Below are positions 47,628 to 55,618 of a stretch of DNA of 64,000 bases, piece after piece. The notes under the pieces were generated by a model that saw only the letters and a program-made list of their open reading frames with translations, had not been told where the DNA came from and did no database searches. The DNA is from JBGLNJ01 sp041300525. GTDB lineage: Bacteria > Chloroflexota > Anaerolineae > Fen-1058. The position numbers and the translations under genes are program-made. The stretch covers positions 558,001-622,000 of the forward strand of contig JBGLNJ010000001.1 of NCBI GenBank assembly GCA_041300525.1, read 5' to 3'. Each line of letters opens with the position of its first letter. Position 1 is the stretch's first letter.

Positions 47628-48557
47628 TTACTTCCCTTTCCGCGCCGACGAATAGCCAAACCATTCACTAGGCAGCGACCATTCATAGTCGGTGTAACCC
47701 AGCCCTGCCAGTTGTTCGCCCAGCCAGGTCAACGGCACAAAGTGCAGATCAAAACGGCGCTTCATCCACTGCTTGATACCGGCGTATGGGTCGCCTGGCT
47801 CCCTGGCGGCAAAGGTGCTGGCGGTGAGAGCAGCACCCTCGGCGCTGACACGGGCGATCTCGCGCAACGCCTGCGGCAGGTCGGGGAATTGATGAAAACC
47901 GCCGGAACAGTTGACCTTGGGCAAACACCCGTCGGCAAAGGGCAAGTGATGGGCGTCGCCCCGGATGAGCAGCACGTTGTCCAGTCCCCAGCGGCGGGCA
48001 CGATGCGCAGTGCGCGCCAGCATCGCCGGCGAGATGTCCAAGCCGATCACCAGCCCCTCTGACCCCACCCGCTTGGCCCATTCGACGGTGAAATTGCCGT
48101 GCCCGCAGGCCAGGTCAAGGATGGTATCGCCGGCCCGCGCTTGCAGCGATCGTTGGGTGTGAGCAACCTCCACCGGAAAGTCAGGGGAGTTCAACGCACG
48201 GGTGAGCCTGCCACGAAAGCGGTCGTAAGCCCAGGCGGTGAAGGCTGTGTCCAGCGTGTGCTGGGTCAACGTTTTTTCCAGGCCATCGCCCAGCAAATCA
48301 AGGACGCCGTCCCGATAAGGAAAGACCCGCCCGCTGACCGGGCAACGCAAACCGGAGCCATCGGGCAGCGCATCCGGAGGCTGTTCGGGCGACGTCGGTA
48401 AGCGCATCAAGGGTGCGGCGCGTTCCAGCAGACGCCGCGCTCGATCGGCCGGGACGGTCATCAAGGGTTGCGCCGCTCGTTGCGCGCGTTTCCAGAGCGC
48501 ATAACCTGCGCCGAATACCACGCCTAAAGCCAGGCCAGATAATAACAACTTTTTCAT
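47628..48557 (-). CDS. Membrane-anchored class I methyltransferase with Trm112-like segment
   Basis: From ATG 48557 (GAGG upstream) the 309-residue protein has an N-terminal helix (KKLLLSGLALGVVFGAGYAL), a short zinc-ribbon-like strand pair (GLRCPVSGRVFPYRDGVLDLL) and a UbiE-like methyltransferase with ILDLACGHGNFTVEWA and GDAHHLPFADG. It probably methylates a lipid-soluble substrate at the membrane. Its ATG overlaps the stop of the ATC-hydrolase remnant upstream (ATGA). Confidence 0.85.
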   Translation of the reverse strand: MKKLLLSGLALGVVFGAGYALWKRAQRAAQPLMTVPADRARRLLERAAPLMRLPTSPEQPPDALPDGSGLRCPVSGRVFPYRDGVLDLLGDGLEKTLTQHTLDTAFTAWAYDRFRGRLTRALNSPDFPVEVAHTQRSLQARAGDTILDLACGHGNFTVEWAKRVGSEGLVIGLDISPAMLARTAHRARRWGLDNVLLIRGDAHHLPFADGCLPKVNCSGGFHQFPDLPQALREIARVSAEGAALTASTFAAREPGDPYAGIKQWMKRRFDLHFVPLTWLGEQLAGLGYTDYEWSLPSEWFGYSSARKGK

Positions 48558-48775
48558 TGTGTTCCTCTTGTTTTTCCTTCCTTTGCCCCCAGCCACGGCG
48601 GGGGCCAGCCGCTGGGCGTCCCGGCGCCCTTTTTGAACCGAAAGTCGCATTTCTCGCAACCCTCGGCCAATGTCTGGGTGCGCTTTAGCCCGATGCCTAA
48701 TGCGCCGAACGTGGCATAGTCAATCAGGCGCAGGTAGGGCGCTAACTCGTCCGCGCCCTGGCTGCGCAGGAACTT
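48554..48775 (-). pseudogene. C-terminal remnant of an ATC-hydrolase-like (L-2-amino-thiazoline-4-carboxylate hydrolase) gene
   Basis: Immediately after the reductase stop, a frame without a start reads FLRSQGADELAPYLRLIDYA and then AEGCEKCDFRFKKG, the typical C-terminus of ATC hydrolase-like proteins (CDFRFKKG, then WPP). It ends with TGA overlapping the next ATG as ATGA. The first two thirds of the gene are absent. The junction lies exactly at the stop of the gene at 48776. Confidence 0.75.
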
Positions 48776-49861
48776 TTATAGCCTCTTCTTCTTACGGATT
48801 CCTCTTGCGACGTAGCTTATCGCCAACACGCCACCCACCAGCACTCCCGCTCCCGCCAGCAAGCCTCCCCAGCGCAGCGGGATCTTGGCGCTGCCGTCGG
48901 GCACGGGCGGCGCGTCCGGCTCATAGTGCCGGAGCAGACGCTCGATCGTTGGCGTGGGAACCGACGTGGTACGGGCCAGCGCCATGAATTCGCCGATCAG
49001 GTGTTGCACTTCGTCGCGCGCTGCCTCGGCGTGCTTCACCAAGGCGGTTTCCATGAGCGGGTTGGTCAACAGGCGTTGCGCCAGCAGGATCAGGATCGGC
49101 TCTGGCAGCCACTCGATCACCTTCAGTTTCGACGGCGTGACGGGCAGCCCCAACGAGCGCAGCACGCGAAACCCCTCGCGCATAGCCCGGATGGCCTGCA
49201 CAACCAGGTCGCGGGTGCGCGCCAGCCGATAGTTGTCAACGCCGGCGGCGTAGAGGGCGGGCGCCAGTGAGGGAAAGAGCAATGCGACGTGGTACTTGAG
49301 CCAGGCATCCATGTCGGTGCGGATCTCGGCCCCAAAGCCAGGCGCGCTTTCGAGGATACGGGCGACCTCCCGTGTCCGCTCTGTGATCCGTCCATCCACC
49401 TCGCCGAAGGGCACGTAGGCTTTGTCGTCCTCCGTGCCTGCCAGGCAATGGACGACGTGCCCCTCGCGGTATCCGGCCGAGTTGGGAAAACCGATCAGCA
49501 CCCGCTCCTTGCCCATCGCCTCGACGTAGGCATCTGGGCCGGCCGCGTTGTTGCTCAGGAACAGCACGTTGGGCGTGCGCCGGTTTGCCGCCAAGACAGG
49601 CAGTACCTGCAGCGCGTGGTTCTTGCGCATGATGACCAGCACAAAGTCGTAGGCGTCGTCGGGCGACATCTCTTTGACGACATTCACGCGGGTGACGGTT
49701 TGTGCCTTCGTCTGCACATCCACGAGCACGACCCCGTGCTCGCGCAGATCATCCAGACGCGGCCCCCGCGCCAGGATCGAAACATCGTTTCCACCTTCCT
49801 GCAATCGCGCGGCGAACAGGCTGCCCAACGGCCCGGCGCCGTAAACCAGAATCTTGGTCAT
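48776..49861 (-). CDS. Ketopantoate reductase (ApbA/PanE)-like protein with C-terminal membrane helix
   Basis: The 361-residue protein has an N-terminal Rossmann motif (VYGAGPLGSLFAARLQEGG), FVLVIMRKNHALQVLP and the helical C-terminal domain with KYHVALLFPSLAPAL. Unlike PanE (about 300 residues) it has a C-terminal helix (GGLLAGAGVLVGGVLAISYV) and a basic tail. Because of this anchor and its methyltransferase neighbours, it probably reduces a 2-oxo or 3-oxo lipid-like substrate rather than ketopantoate. It overlaps the upstream methyltransferase by ATGA. Confidence 0.85.
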   Translation of the reverse strand: MTKILVYGAGPLGSLFAARLQEGGNDVSILARGPRLDDLREHGVVLVDVQTKAQTVTRVNVVKEMSPDDAYDFVLVIMRKNHALQVLPVLAANRRTPNVLFLSNNAAGPDAYVEAMGKERVLIGFPNSAGYREGHVVHCLAGTEDDKAYVPFGEVDGRITERTREVARILESAPGFGAEIRTDMDAWLKYHVALLFPSLAPALYAAGVDNYRLARTRDLVVQAIRAMREGFRVLRSLGLPVTPSKLKVIEWLPEPILILLAQRLLTNPLMETALVKHAEAARDEVQHLIGEFMALARTTSVPTPTIERLLRHYEPDAPPVPDGSAKIPLRWGGLLAGAGVLVGGVLAISYVARGIRKKKRL

Positions 49862-50637
49862 ACAGGCTCCTCCTCCAAAGACTCGGGGGCCGGCTTGACC
49901 GCCACCCGATAGTAAACTTGCAGTCCCCAGACGAATGGGATCAACTCCTCGTGGCAGATGGCAAGACCCGCTTCGGTCAGATGGGAGGGGTAGAGCGTGT
50001 ACTCGCCCTTGGCCAGGCAGCGCTCCAGCGGGTTGCGGGCGCGCGGCCCAAACTCGGCCGAGACGTAGCGTCCGCCCGGCTTTCCTTCGGCAGGCTCAGG
50101 ACTGCGGAGCACGCGCGCGATCTCGGTCACAGCCTGGCGCTTTTCCTCCAGGTCGAGGTGGTGGAACATGATGTTGGTGAGAACCACGTCCAAGTCCGCG
50201 TCGGGATAGGGCAGATCGGCAATCGAGCCAACGCGAAAATCCACGGCCAGACCCTGTTTCTCCGCGTCTCCCCGCGCGACCTCGATCATCTTGGGCGACA
50301 GGTCTAGGCCGTACACGACACAATCGGGATGCCGGGCCGCAATGCGCAGCGTCGTCAGGCCGGTGCCGCAGCCCGCATCGAGCACGCGCTCGTCACTCTG
50401 CAGCCCGGCCAACTCGATGACGCGTTGGCGAAACGCTTCGTGTTTGCGTCCGCCGAGCACGTTGAACCCCCAGTTGTAGATCGAGAACCCCAGGTTGTAC
50501 GGCGAGACGAGGGCATCTGTGAAATCTGTGAAACGATGACGGTAGGGAGAGCGCGAACGTCTCCAGAACCAGTACGCGACGCCTGCGACGCCGGCCAGCG
50601 CGATCCAGTGTTTCCATTTTTTGACTCTTGCAATCAT
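49858..50637 (-). CDS. Membrane-anchored class I methyltransferase
   Basis: The 259-residue protein has an N-terminal helix (HWIALAGVAGVAYWFWRRSR), SAM motif VLDAGCGTGLTTLRIA, DLSPKMIEVARGDAE and FHHLDLEEKRQAVTEIARVL. It resembles the enzyme at 47628 in design. A short insertion reading SPEPAEG, encoded by a CTTCGGCAGGCTCAGGAC-type repeat, sits in the substrate-binding region after the VL strand. It is part of the same operon as the reductase-like gene. The ribosome site is weak. Confidence 0.85.
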   Translation of the reverse strand: MIARVKKWKHWIALAGVAGVAYWFWRRSRSPYRHRFTDFTDALVSPYNLGFSIYNWGFNVLGGRKHEAFRQRVIELAGLQSDERVLDAGCGTGLTTLRIAARHPDCVVYGLDLSPKMIEVARGDAEKQGLAVDFRVGSIADLPYPDADLDVVLTNIMFHHLDLEEKRQAVTEIARVLRSPEPAEGKPGGRYVSAEFGPRARNPLERCLAKGEYTLYPSHLTEAGLAICHEELIPFVWGLQVYYRVAVKPAPESLEEEPV

Positions 50638-50643
50638 TGTCGC

Positions 50644-51141
50644 TCAACGTCCACTCAAGAGCTTTTTTAGAGAAGCAATTTCCCGAACCAGCCTCCTGAC
50701 CTCGTGTGTGTGTTTGGTCATTGACTGCTGGTCGCACGAATCATGCGTCTTTTGAAACTTTTTTGCCCAATACTCAAGACTGCCTTGAGAAGCTTTGAGA
50801 ACGCGTTTCATCACATCCAGGGCAGACTCGGGCGTGATTCTCCGAATCTCTTCGTCTGTCCACCCGATGCCGACCCCCGATTCAGAATCATGATCGTGCA
50901 AGTACGTATAATAGGTCTTGCACAGGGGACACTTTCTCACCTGCTCATGTCCATAAAAGCCATAGCCTCCGATGACCTCAAGTTGATCCACTTGCTCCGG
51001 TAACCGCGCATCTGTGTGAAGGGTTTCGACAAACTTGTGATCCGGAATATGCTTGCAAATAGAGCAACTCTTGAAATCCGTCGGCGATTTTGGAACCTTT
51101 GTCGAGGTCTTGTGTCTCCCTTTCACTTTTTTACAGTTCAC
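50644..51141 (-). CDS. Hypothetical 165-residue protein with Cys pairs
   Basis: The hydrophilic protein has one CSICKH pair near residue 26 and CPLCKTYYTYLHDHDSESG near residue 70, suggesting a zinc-binding domain, and a helical C-terminus. It resembles conserved hypothetical proteins with a CPLC-x-YY motif, which I cannot name. GTG start at 51141. It ends six bases before the methyltransferase at 50637, so it may head the operon downstream of the chimeric ABC gene. Confidence 0.6.
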   Translation of the reverse strand: MNCKKVKGRHKTSTKVPKSPTDFKSCSICKHIPDHKFVETLHTDARLPEQVDQLEVIGGYGFYGHEQVRKCPLCKTYYTYLHDHDSESGVGIGWTDEEIRRITPESALDVMKRVLKASQGSLEYWAKKFQKTHDSCDQQSMTKHTHEVRRLVREIASLKKLLSGR

Positions 51142-51216
51142 GCTTCACTCTTTACCTTTCAAGCCCCGGCAAGAATCGCCCGGTGCATTTCACTAGTCCC
51201 GATGCTCTGATGTTCA

Positions 51217-52131
51217 TCAGGCAACCTGGCCGCGAAACATCGTACAGGTAAAGAAAGCGCAGTAATCCGGGTGATTCACAATAAACTCGGGTGATTCGGG
51301 CCGGCAAAGACGCCGATACTCGGCCCGATCCTCCGGCGACAGTTCTGACTCTGCGCCCGGCCAGCGCATTTCAAAGAGCGATATCAAAGCCTGGCGGAGA
51401 TCGTCGCTCAGCGGGGCATAGGCGTCGCCGACAAAAGTCTGGGCCACAGACTCCTTCAAGCCTGCCTCACGGAACCAACCCAGCGCGCGCATAAAGTGCA
51501 AGGCGGGCTGTTTGCCTTTGACGAAAGGCGCAATGCCGGCGGAGGTCGCATCCAGGCGCGCTTCCAACGCAGGATAACCTGGGAGGAGTGTTTCAGACGA
51601 CCAGGCCAAGATCGCCACGCTGCCGCCGGGCCTCACCACCCGCGCCAGTTCCTTGAGCAGCGGCAGAGGCTCCAGCGGAGCGTATCCCACGCAATTCGAG
51701 CTCCAGGCCCAATCGAAGGCATTGTCGTCAAAGGGAAGTTGGCGCACGTCTCCTGCCCGAAAGGATACCTGTTCCGACAGGCCGCGCTCGGCGTGCTGCA
51801 CGGCAGCCTTGCGATTCGTCACATGGCGCAGCGCGGCCATGAAATCGAGATAGTCGGCAACGGCCATCTCTGGATAGAGTGGGACTGTTTCCGGCAGATA
51901 GCCGATGCGGCGCCGCGCGTCAAGCGAGTGTGAAAAAGTGTCGAACCCTGCGATGGAAGCGCGTCCTTCGGTGGGCGGCAAGTAGCCGGCGAGCATACGC
52001 ATCGTCGTCGTCTTGCCTGCGCCGTTCGGCCCCAGGAACCCGACGATCTCGCCTTTCTCGACATGGAAATTTATATCGTCCACAACCACCCGTGGGCCAT
52101 ATGATTTGGTCAAGCCTTCTACATCAATCAT
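51217..52131 (-). CDS. Chimera: ABC ATPase N-terminus fused to a methyltransferase C-terminus
   Basis: Residues 1 to about 111 are the start of a DrrA/GldA-like ABC ATPase (GPNGAGKTTTMRML, YLPETVPLYPEM), but the LSGG signature and Walker B are absent. After residues RKAAVQ the protein turns into a class I methyltransferase from motif II onward (VSFRAGDVRQLPFDDNAFDW), lacking its SAM-binding GxGxG motif I. Neither half should be active. The junction lies near 51798. The ATG at 52131 follows GAGGAGAAT; the promoter and leader at 52187-52302 belong to it. Probably a deletion fusion. Confidence 0.8.
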   Translation of the reverse strand: MIDVEGLTKSYGPRVVVDDINFHVEKGEIVGFLGPNGAGKTTTMRMLAGYLPPTEGRASIAGFDTFSHSLDARRRIGYLPETVPLYPEMAVADYLDFMAALRHVTNRKAAVQHAERGLSEQVSFRAGDVRQLPFDDNAFDWAWSSNCVGYAPLEPLPLLKELARVVRPGGSVAILAWSSETLLPGYPALEARLDATSAGIAPFVKGKQPALHFMRALGWFREAGLKESVAQTFVGDAYAPLSDDLRQALISLFEMRWPGAESELSPEDRAEYRRLCRPESPEFIVNHPDYCAFFTCTMFRGQVA

Positions 52132-52186
52132 ATTCTCCTCGATCAAGTCGAACCTTCGCAAGGTTCAGCTTTTTACAGGCAGACAA

Positions 52187-52302
52187 AGAGCACAAGGCAA
52201 TATCTTGTGCTCTCGGTCTTACACAGTTCTAACCCGATAGCTTATCGGGATGTGCGCGGCCTAGCGAGGAATACTATACAACAAAAAAACCACGCTTGTC
52301 AA
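52187..52302 (-). promoter_or_regulatory. Consensus promoter and double-hairpin leader upstream of the minus-strand operon
   Basis: TTGACA (52302-52297), 18 bases, TATAGT (52278-52273) on the minus strand. The leader holds two perfect hairpins, CCCGATA-AGC-TATCGGG (52249-52233) and AGAGCACAAG-ATATTGC-CTTGTGCTCT (52213-52187), before the ATG at 52131. The hairpins may be attenuators or repeats. Confidence 0.65.
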
Positions 52303-52431
52303 GCGGCAATTTACGCAAATCAGAGCTATGTCAAGTAGCTCTCATGCGCGATTAATCTGGCGTGGTGACGGACCTTTCTCAACATCACCGCATGCCGCAC
52401 AAAAAGGCCTGCCAGATTTGGGAGACTTGAT

Positions 52432-52671
52432 TCACTTGACTTTGGCCTTGAGCAACTGGCGGATTTCGTCTATTTCGGCATGGCGATCCAGCTTTTTCTT
52501 GGAAAAAAGCAACTCGCCGTTTAGCGTGAATTCAAACGCCCCGCCCCTTGAGGGAATGAGCTTCCAAGAGGCAATGTGAGGCTCGAACTCGGTGAGCAAT
52601 TCTTCCGTCATCCTGACGGCGCGCGGGGTATAGTGTCACTCCGCGCAGTATTCGATCTCGACGTTCCACAT
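52432..52671 (-). CDS. SelW/Rdx-family candidate selenoprotein (in-frame TGA read as Sec)
   Basis: ATG 52671 follows AAGGAGAAGGTAGC. The frame has TGA as codon 12 (52638-52636) within C-A-E-(TGA), exactly the CxxU/CxxC position of the SelW/SelT/Rdx thioredoxin-like family (MWNVEIEYCAE then HYTPRAVRMTEELL). After it comes IPSRGGAFEFTLNGELLFSKK and a normal TGA at 52434-52432: 79 residues, the family length. Sixteen bases after the TGA a hairpin CCGTC-AGGAT-GACGG (52619-52605) fits a bacterial SECIS. Redox function is inferred. If Sec is not used here, it is a pseudogene. SelA/B/C lie outside the window. Confidence 0.75.
52605..52638 (-). promoter_or_regulatory. Candidate bacterial SECIS element
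   Basis: UGA codon, 16 bases, then a perfect 5-bp stem with an AGGAU loop. Bacterial SECIS hairpins lie directly downstream of the UGA within the coding sequence; the stem is short, so support is moderate. Confidence 0.5.
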
Positions 52672-52803
52672 GCTACCTTCTCCTTGACGGGTTTTTGGAT
52701 GCCCTAATTATACACCGCTTCCTGTCAGATCGGGCAACCGGGCAAGGTGTGATGGTGTGCTTTCGGTGTGCGAGAGTGCGCGTGCAATACTGGCTAAATC
52801 GTG

Positions 52804-52809
52804 TACAAT
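52804..52809 (+). promoter_or_regulatory. -10 box with leaderless spacing
   Basis: TACAAT ends six bases before the ATG at 52816. The -35 region is not obvious. The GTG at 52801 in the same frame would lie upstream of this box and is rejected as a start. Confidence 0.45.
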
Positions 52810-52815
52810 GGGCTT

Positions 52816-53964
52816 ATGATCCACACACGCTTTGCGTTAGTGCTCAACTTGGCCGCACTCTGTCTCGCCGTCGGCCTGCTCGTTGCTTGCGCGCAGCGGA
52901 TCACTCCGACGGCGACGCCCGGCACACACACGCCAGCGCCGACGCCAGACAGCGGACCGCTTCCCCATCCATCGGAAGCCATCAAGCTTCGCCTCTACTT
53001 GCCGCTGATTACGAAAGCCTACATCGCGCCCACGCCGACCCGTGTGCCCCCTACTCCCGCGCCTGTGCTCACTCCCATCCCAACTTCTATCATTCCCACT
53101 ACCGACATCCCGATCAACCTGGGCGGACTGCATGTCGAGGGAGTGGGCGACCACACCGGGTACGAAGAGTTCCTGCGAGCGTGTTCCGCCGCCAATCGGC
53201 CGGTCGCCTTAATCAAAGTCTATGGAGATGGCTACTCGGCCAAGCTAGCCAAGACGATTGATCCGCGCACCATCACCATTTGGCGCAAACCGGCCAAGGT
53301 GGCCCGCGGCGAATATTCGGACAATCCGACCGAGGATTGGACCTGGCCGGAAAACGAGACGGCCGACCGTGCTCGTCGTTGGTTGCAGGCCATGTACCCC
53401 GAGTGGGCGAACCAGCGCGACTTTATTGACTATTTCGAGATCGTCAACGAGCCGAATCCTGCGACGATCACGCAGACGTTGCGAGCGGAAGATTTCATGC
53501 TGGAGGCCATGAAAGAGGCGGATCGGCAAAACCCTCCCTATCACCTGGCGATCTGGGCATTTAGCAGCGGAACGCCGGAACCCTGGCAGGCGGAAATCAT
53601 GCTTCCTTCGCTCCGCTACGCCGCCGAGCACGGGCACATCCTGGCCGTTCACGATGGCTCAGTGGACACCGCGCGGCCTCTGTACCGCCAGGCCTACCAG
53701 GATGGAACGGCGTTGCGGTATCGCATGTTCCAGCCGCTGCTCGGCTCGCAGATGCCGCGCGTGGCGGTGACAGAAGCGTATCAGCCCGACAGTCACCTCC
53801 GCCCCGACTGGTTCGATTGGCAATGGTATCTCACAGAACTGGCCAAAGATAACGTCATCGGCGCAGCCTGGTTCACATTGGGCATCTATAGCTTCGATGG
53901 CATCACGACCGTCAACGTCGTCGAGCAACTTCCCTCCTTCGCCAAGACGCTAGGGTGCAGATAG
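52816..53964 (+). CDS. Lipoprotein glycoside-hydrolase-like (TIM barrel) protein
   Basis: From ATG 52816 the 382-residue protein has a lipoprotein signal (LAALCLAVGLLVACAQ, Cys lipobox), a Pro/Thr linker of about 80 residues (GTHTPAPTPDSG, PTPTRVPPTPAP) and a (beta/alpha)8-like domain. Candidate catalytic residues are E212 in EIVNEPNP (acid/base) and E320 in VTEAYQ (nucleophile), the clan GH-A pattern. It should act on glycans outside the cell. The exact family (GH5, GH39 or similar) cannot be assigned. Confidence 0.75.
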   Translation: MIHTRFALVLNLAALCLAVGLLVACAQRITPTATPGTHTPAPTPDSGPLPHPSEAIKLRLYLPLITKAYIAPTPTRVPPTPAPVLTPIPTSIIPTTDIPINLGGLHVEGVGDHTGYEEFLRACSAANRPVALIKVYGDGYSAKLAKTIDPRTITIWRKPAKVARGEYSDNPTEDWTWPENETADRARRWLQAMYPEWANQRDFIDYFEIVNEPNPATITQTLRAEDFMLEAMKEADRQNPPYHLAIWAFSSGTPEPWQAEIMLPSLRYAAEHGHILAVHDGSVDTARPLYRQAYQDGTALRYRMFQPLLGSQMPRVAVTEAYQPDSHLRPDWFDWQWYLTELAKDNVIGAAWFTLGIYSFDGITTVNVVEQLPSFAKTLGCR

Positions 53965-54034
53965 TGGCTTAACTTGCGGCCTTGCTCACCCCCCTTCGCA
54001 AGGGTGAGCACGCCAAGCCTGAAGGAAGAATACC

Positions 54035-54730
54035 ATGAAAAGTGATCAGCGCGACCGGAACGAAATTAAACCCAGACGCAAAAGTGACGCAAAGATCGTG
54101 ATAGCTCTTGTGGGGGGCAGTCTCTTGATGCTGCTGATTGTCTTGATCTTGTTTGGTCGCAGCCTCATGAGCGGCTCTGCGCCGCCGCCCACGCCAACGC
54201 TCGCGCCGACGCCCACCGTCATTACCAGTTCCGCCATCGTGCAACAGATTCAGCGCCTCAGCCGGCTGGAGACTAGCTCGTATTCGGTTCAGTCGGTCGT
54301 CTCCGCCGAGCGGCCCGGCGGCTTGCTGGGGATTGGCCGGCAAAAGGTGCTCATCATCGTTCAAGGCATCGTCATCGCCGGGATTGACTTGAGCAAATTG
54401 CGCCCGGAGGACGTGACGATCTCCCCGGACGGCAAACAGGTCAAGGTCAAATTGCCGGAAGCAGAAATCCTGAGCCGGTACCTGGACGAAGGGGCGACTC
54501 GACTGTACGATCACCAGACGGGACTGTTCACCCAACCCGATAGCAGCCTGGTGATCGAAGCGCAACAGATGGGCATGAGCCGGGTGATGCAGGCCGCGTG
54601 CGAGGGCGGCATCATGAAGCGGGCCACCGAAGATGGGCAGAAAGCGTTGAGGGAATTTCTCCGCGTGGTGGGGTTCGAGGTCATCCGGTTTGAAGACGCG
54701 CCGATTCCACCCTGCCCGGAGGACGTTTAG
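54035..54730 (+). CDS. DUF4230 membrane-anchored protein
   Basis: The 231-residue protein has a basic N-terminus, one helix (IVIALVGGSLLMLLIVLILFG), a Pro/Thr stretch and a DUF4230-like domain (SRLETSSYSVQSVV, QGIVIAGIDLSKL, GKQVKVKLPEAEIL). The family is widespread in surface proteins; its role is unknown. A strong terminator follows. The spacer at 53965-54034 contains the TTCGCAAGG repeat. Confidence 0.8.
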   Translation: MKSDQRDRNEIKPRRKSDAKIVIALVGGSLLMLLIVLILFGRSLMSGSAPPPTPTLAPTPTVITSSAIVQQIQRLSRLETSSYSVQSVVSAERPGGLLGIGRQKVLIIVQGIVIAGIDLSKLRPEDVTISPDGKQVKVKLPEAEILSRYLDEGATRLYDHQTGLFTQPDSSLVIEAQQMGMSRVMQAACEGGIMKRATEDGQKALREFLRVVGFEVIRFEDAPIPPCPEDV

Positions 54731-54751
54731 AGAAAGAGCTGCGACTGCCAG

Positions 54752-54780
54752 GCCGTGGGCGCATTGCCCACGGCTTTTTT
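54752..54780 (+). terminator. Rho-independent terminator
   Basis: GCCGTGGGC, loop GCATT, GCCCACGGC, then six T. It terminates the DUF4230 gene. The stretch 54781-55000 after it holds no gene. Confidence 0.9.
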
Positions 54781-55000
54781 GTTTGCGCTGGAGGCCCAAT
54801 ACGGCTGCATACTCGCTTGAAACAAGTTTCGGCAATGACCGCGAAATGGGTTGCGGCGCGAAGCGTGCCGCGCTATGAGTAAACTATCCCAAAACAAGCA
54901 ACAGGAGTAGAATATACGCAGAAAAAAGAACCGCCATGTCGGAGGGGTGTCAGCATATCATCACCCATTGAGAATATCCATCCCCCGGCGAGGAAACAAG

Positions 55001-55618
55001 ATGGAATACATCCTGTTAGGCATCGCCGGCTTCTTTGTAGCATATCTTTTTGATTTCGTGTCTCTGCGCAAAATCCCATACGCCAAACAAGCGATAGGGC
55101 TGGTTGCCGCATGCTTGACCGGTTACTCGCACCTCATGGTCTGCATCCGAGGAGATAGGCTGCCATGGCCTGTCGGCTTTTCTTACGCCGGCTGGCCGTT
55201 GTTTTTTCTGGCGGGCCTGGCCTTGATTTATTCACTATTCCTGGAAATTCCTTTTAAGCGGACCTATGTCGTCGAGGGCATCGGCAACAAGTTGGTGACC
55301 ACAGGAACCTACGCTCTGGTGCGCCATCCCGGCGTCCTCTGGTACGCGCTTCTCCTCATTTCCCTCATCTTCATCTCCAGGCGTCAACTGATGTTGTTCG
55401 CAGCGCCCCTCTGGCTCTTGATGGATGTGTTGTACGTCTGGATACAAGACCGGTTCTTTTTCCCCCAGATGTTCCCAGATTACACTCGCTACCGGCGCGA
55501 GACGCCCATGCTCATTCCCAATCGCGCCAGCCTATCACGGTGTTTGACAACCTTCGCGGAAGGTTGGGGACGCACAAATCACCCAAGAAAAGGAGAAAAA
55601 CGTGACCACCACTGTTGA
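55001..55618 (+). CDS. ICMT/PEMT-like membrane methyltransferase
   Basis: From ATG 55001 (GAGGAAACAAG upstream) the 205-residue protein has about five helices and the SAM motif TGTYALVRHPGVLWYALL, with FFPQMFPDYTRYRRETPM at the end as in ICMT enzymes. The last 30 residues are encoded by a TTCGCGGAAGG palindrome and look like read-through. It overlaps the GH3 gene by 17 bases, so the two probably work together on one substrate. Confidence 0.8.
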   Translation: MEYILLGIAGFFVAYLFDFVSLRKIPYAKQAIGLVAACLTGYSHLMVCIRGDRLPWPVGFSYAGWPLFFLAGLALIYSLFLEIPFKRTYVVEGIGNKLVTTGTYALVRHPGVLWYALLLISLIFISRRQLMLFAAPLWLLMDVLYVWIQDRFFFPQMFPDYTRYRRETPMLIPNRASLSRCLTTFAEGWGRTNHPRKGEKRDHHC

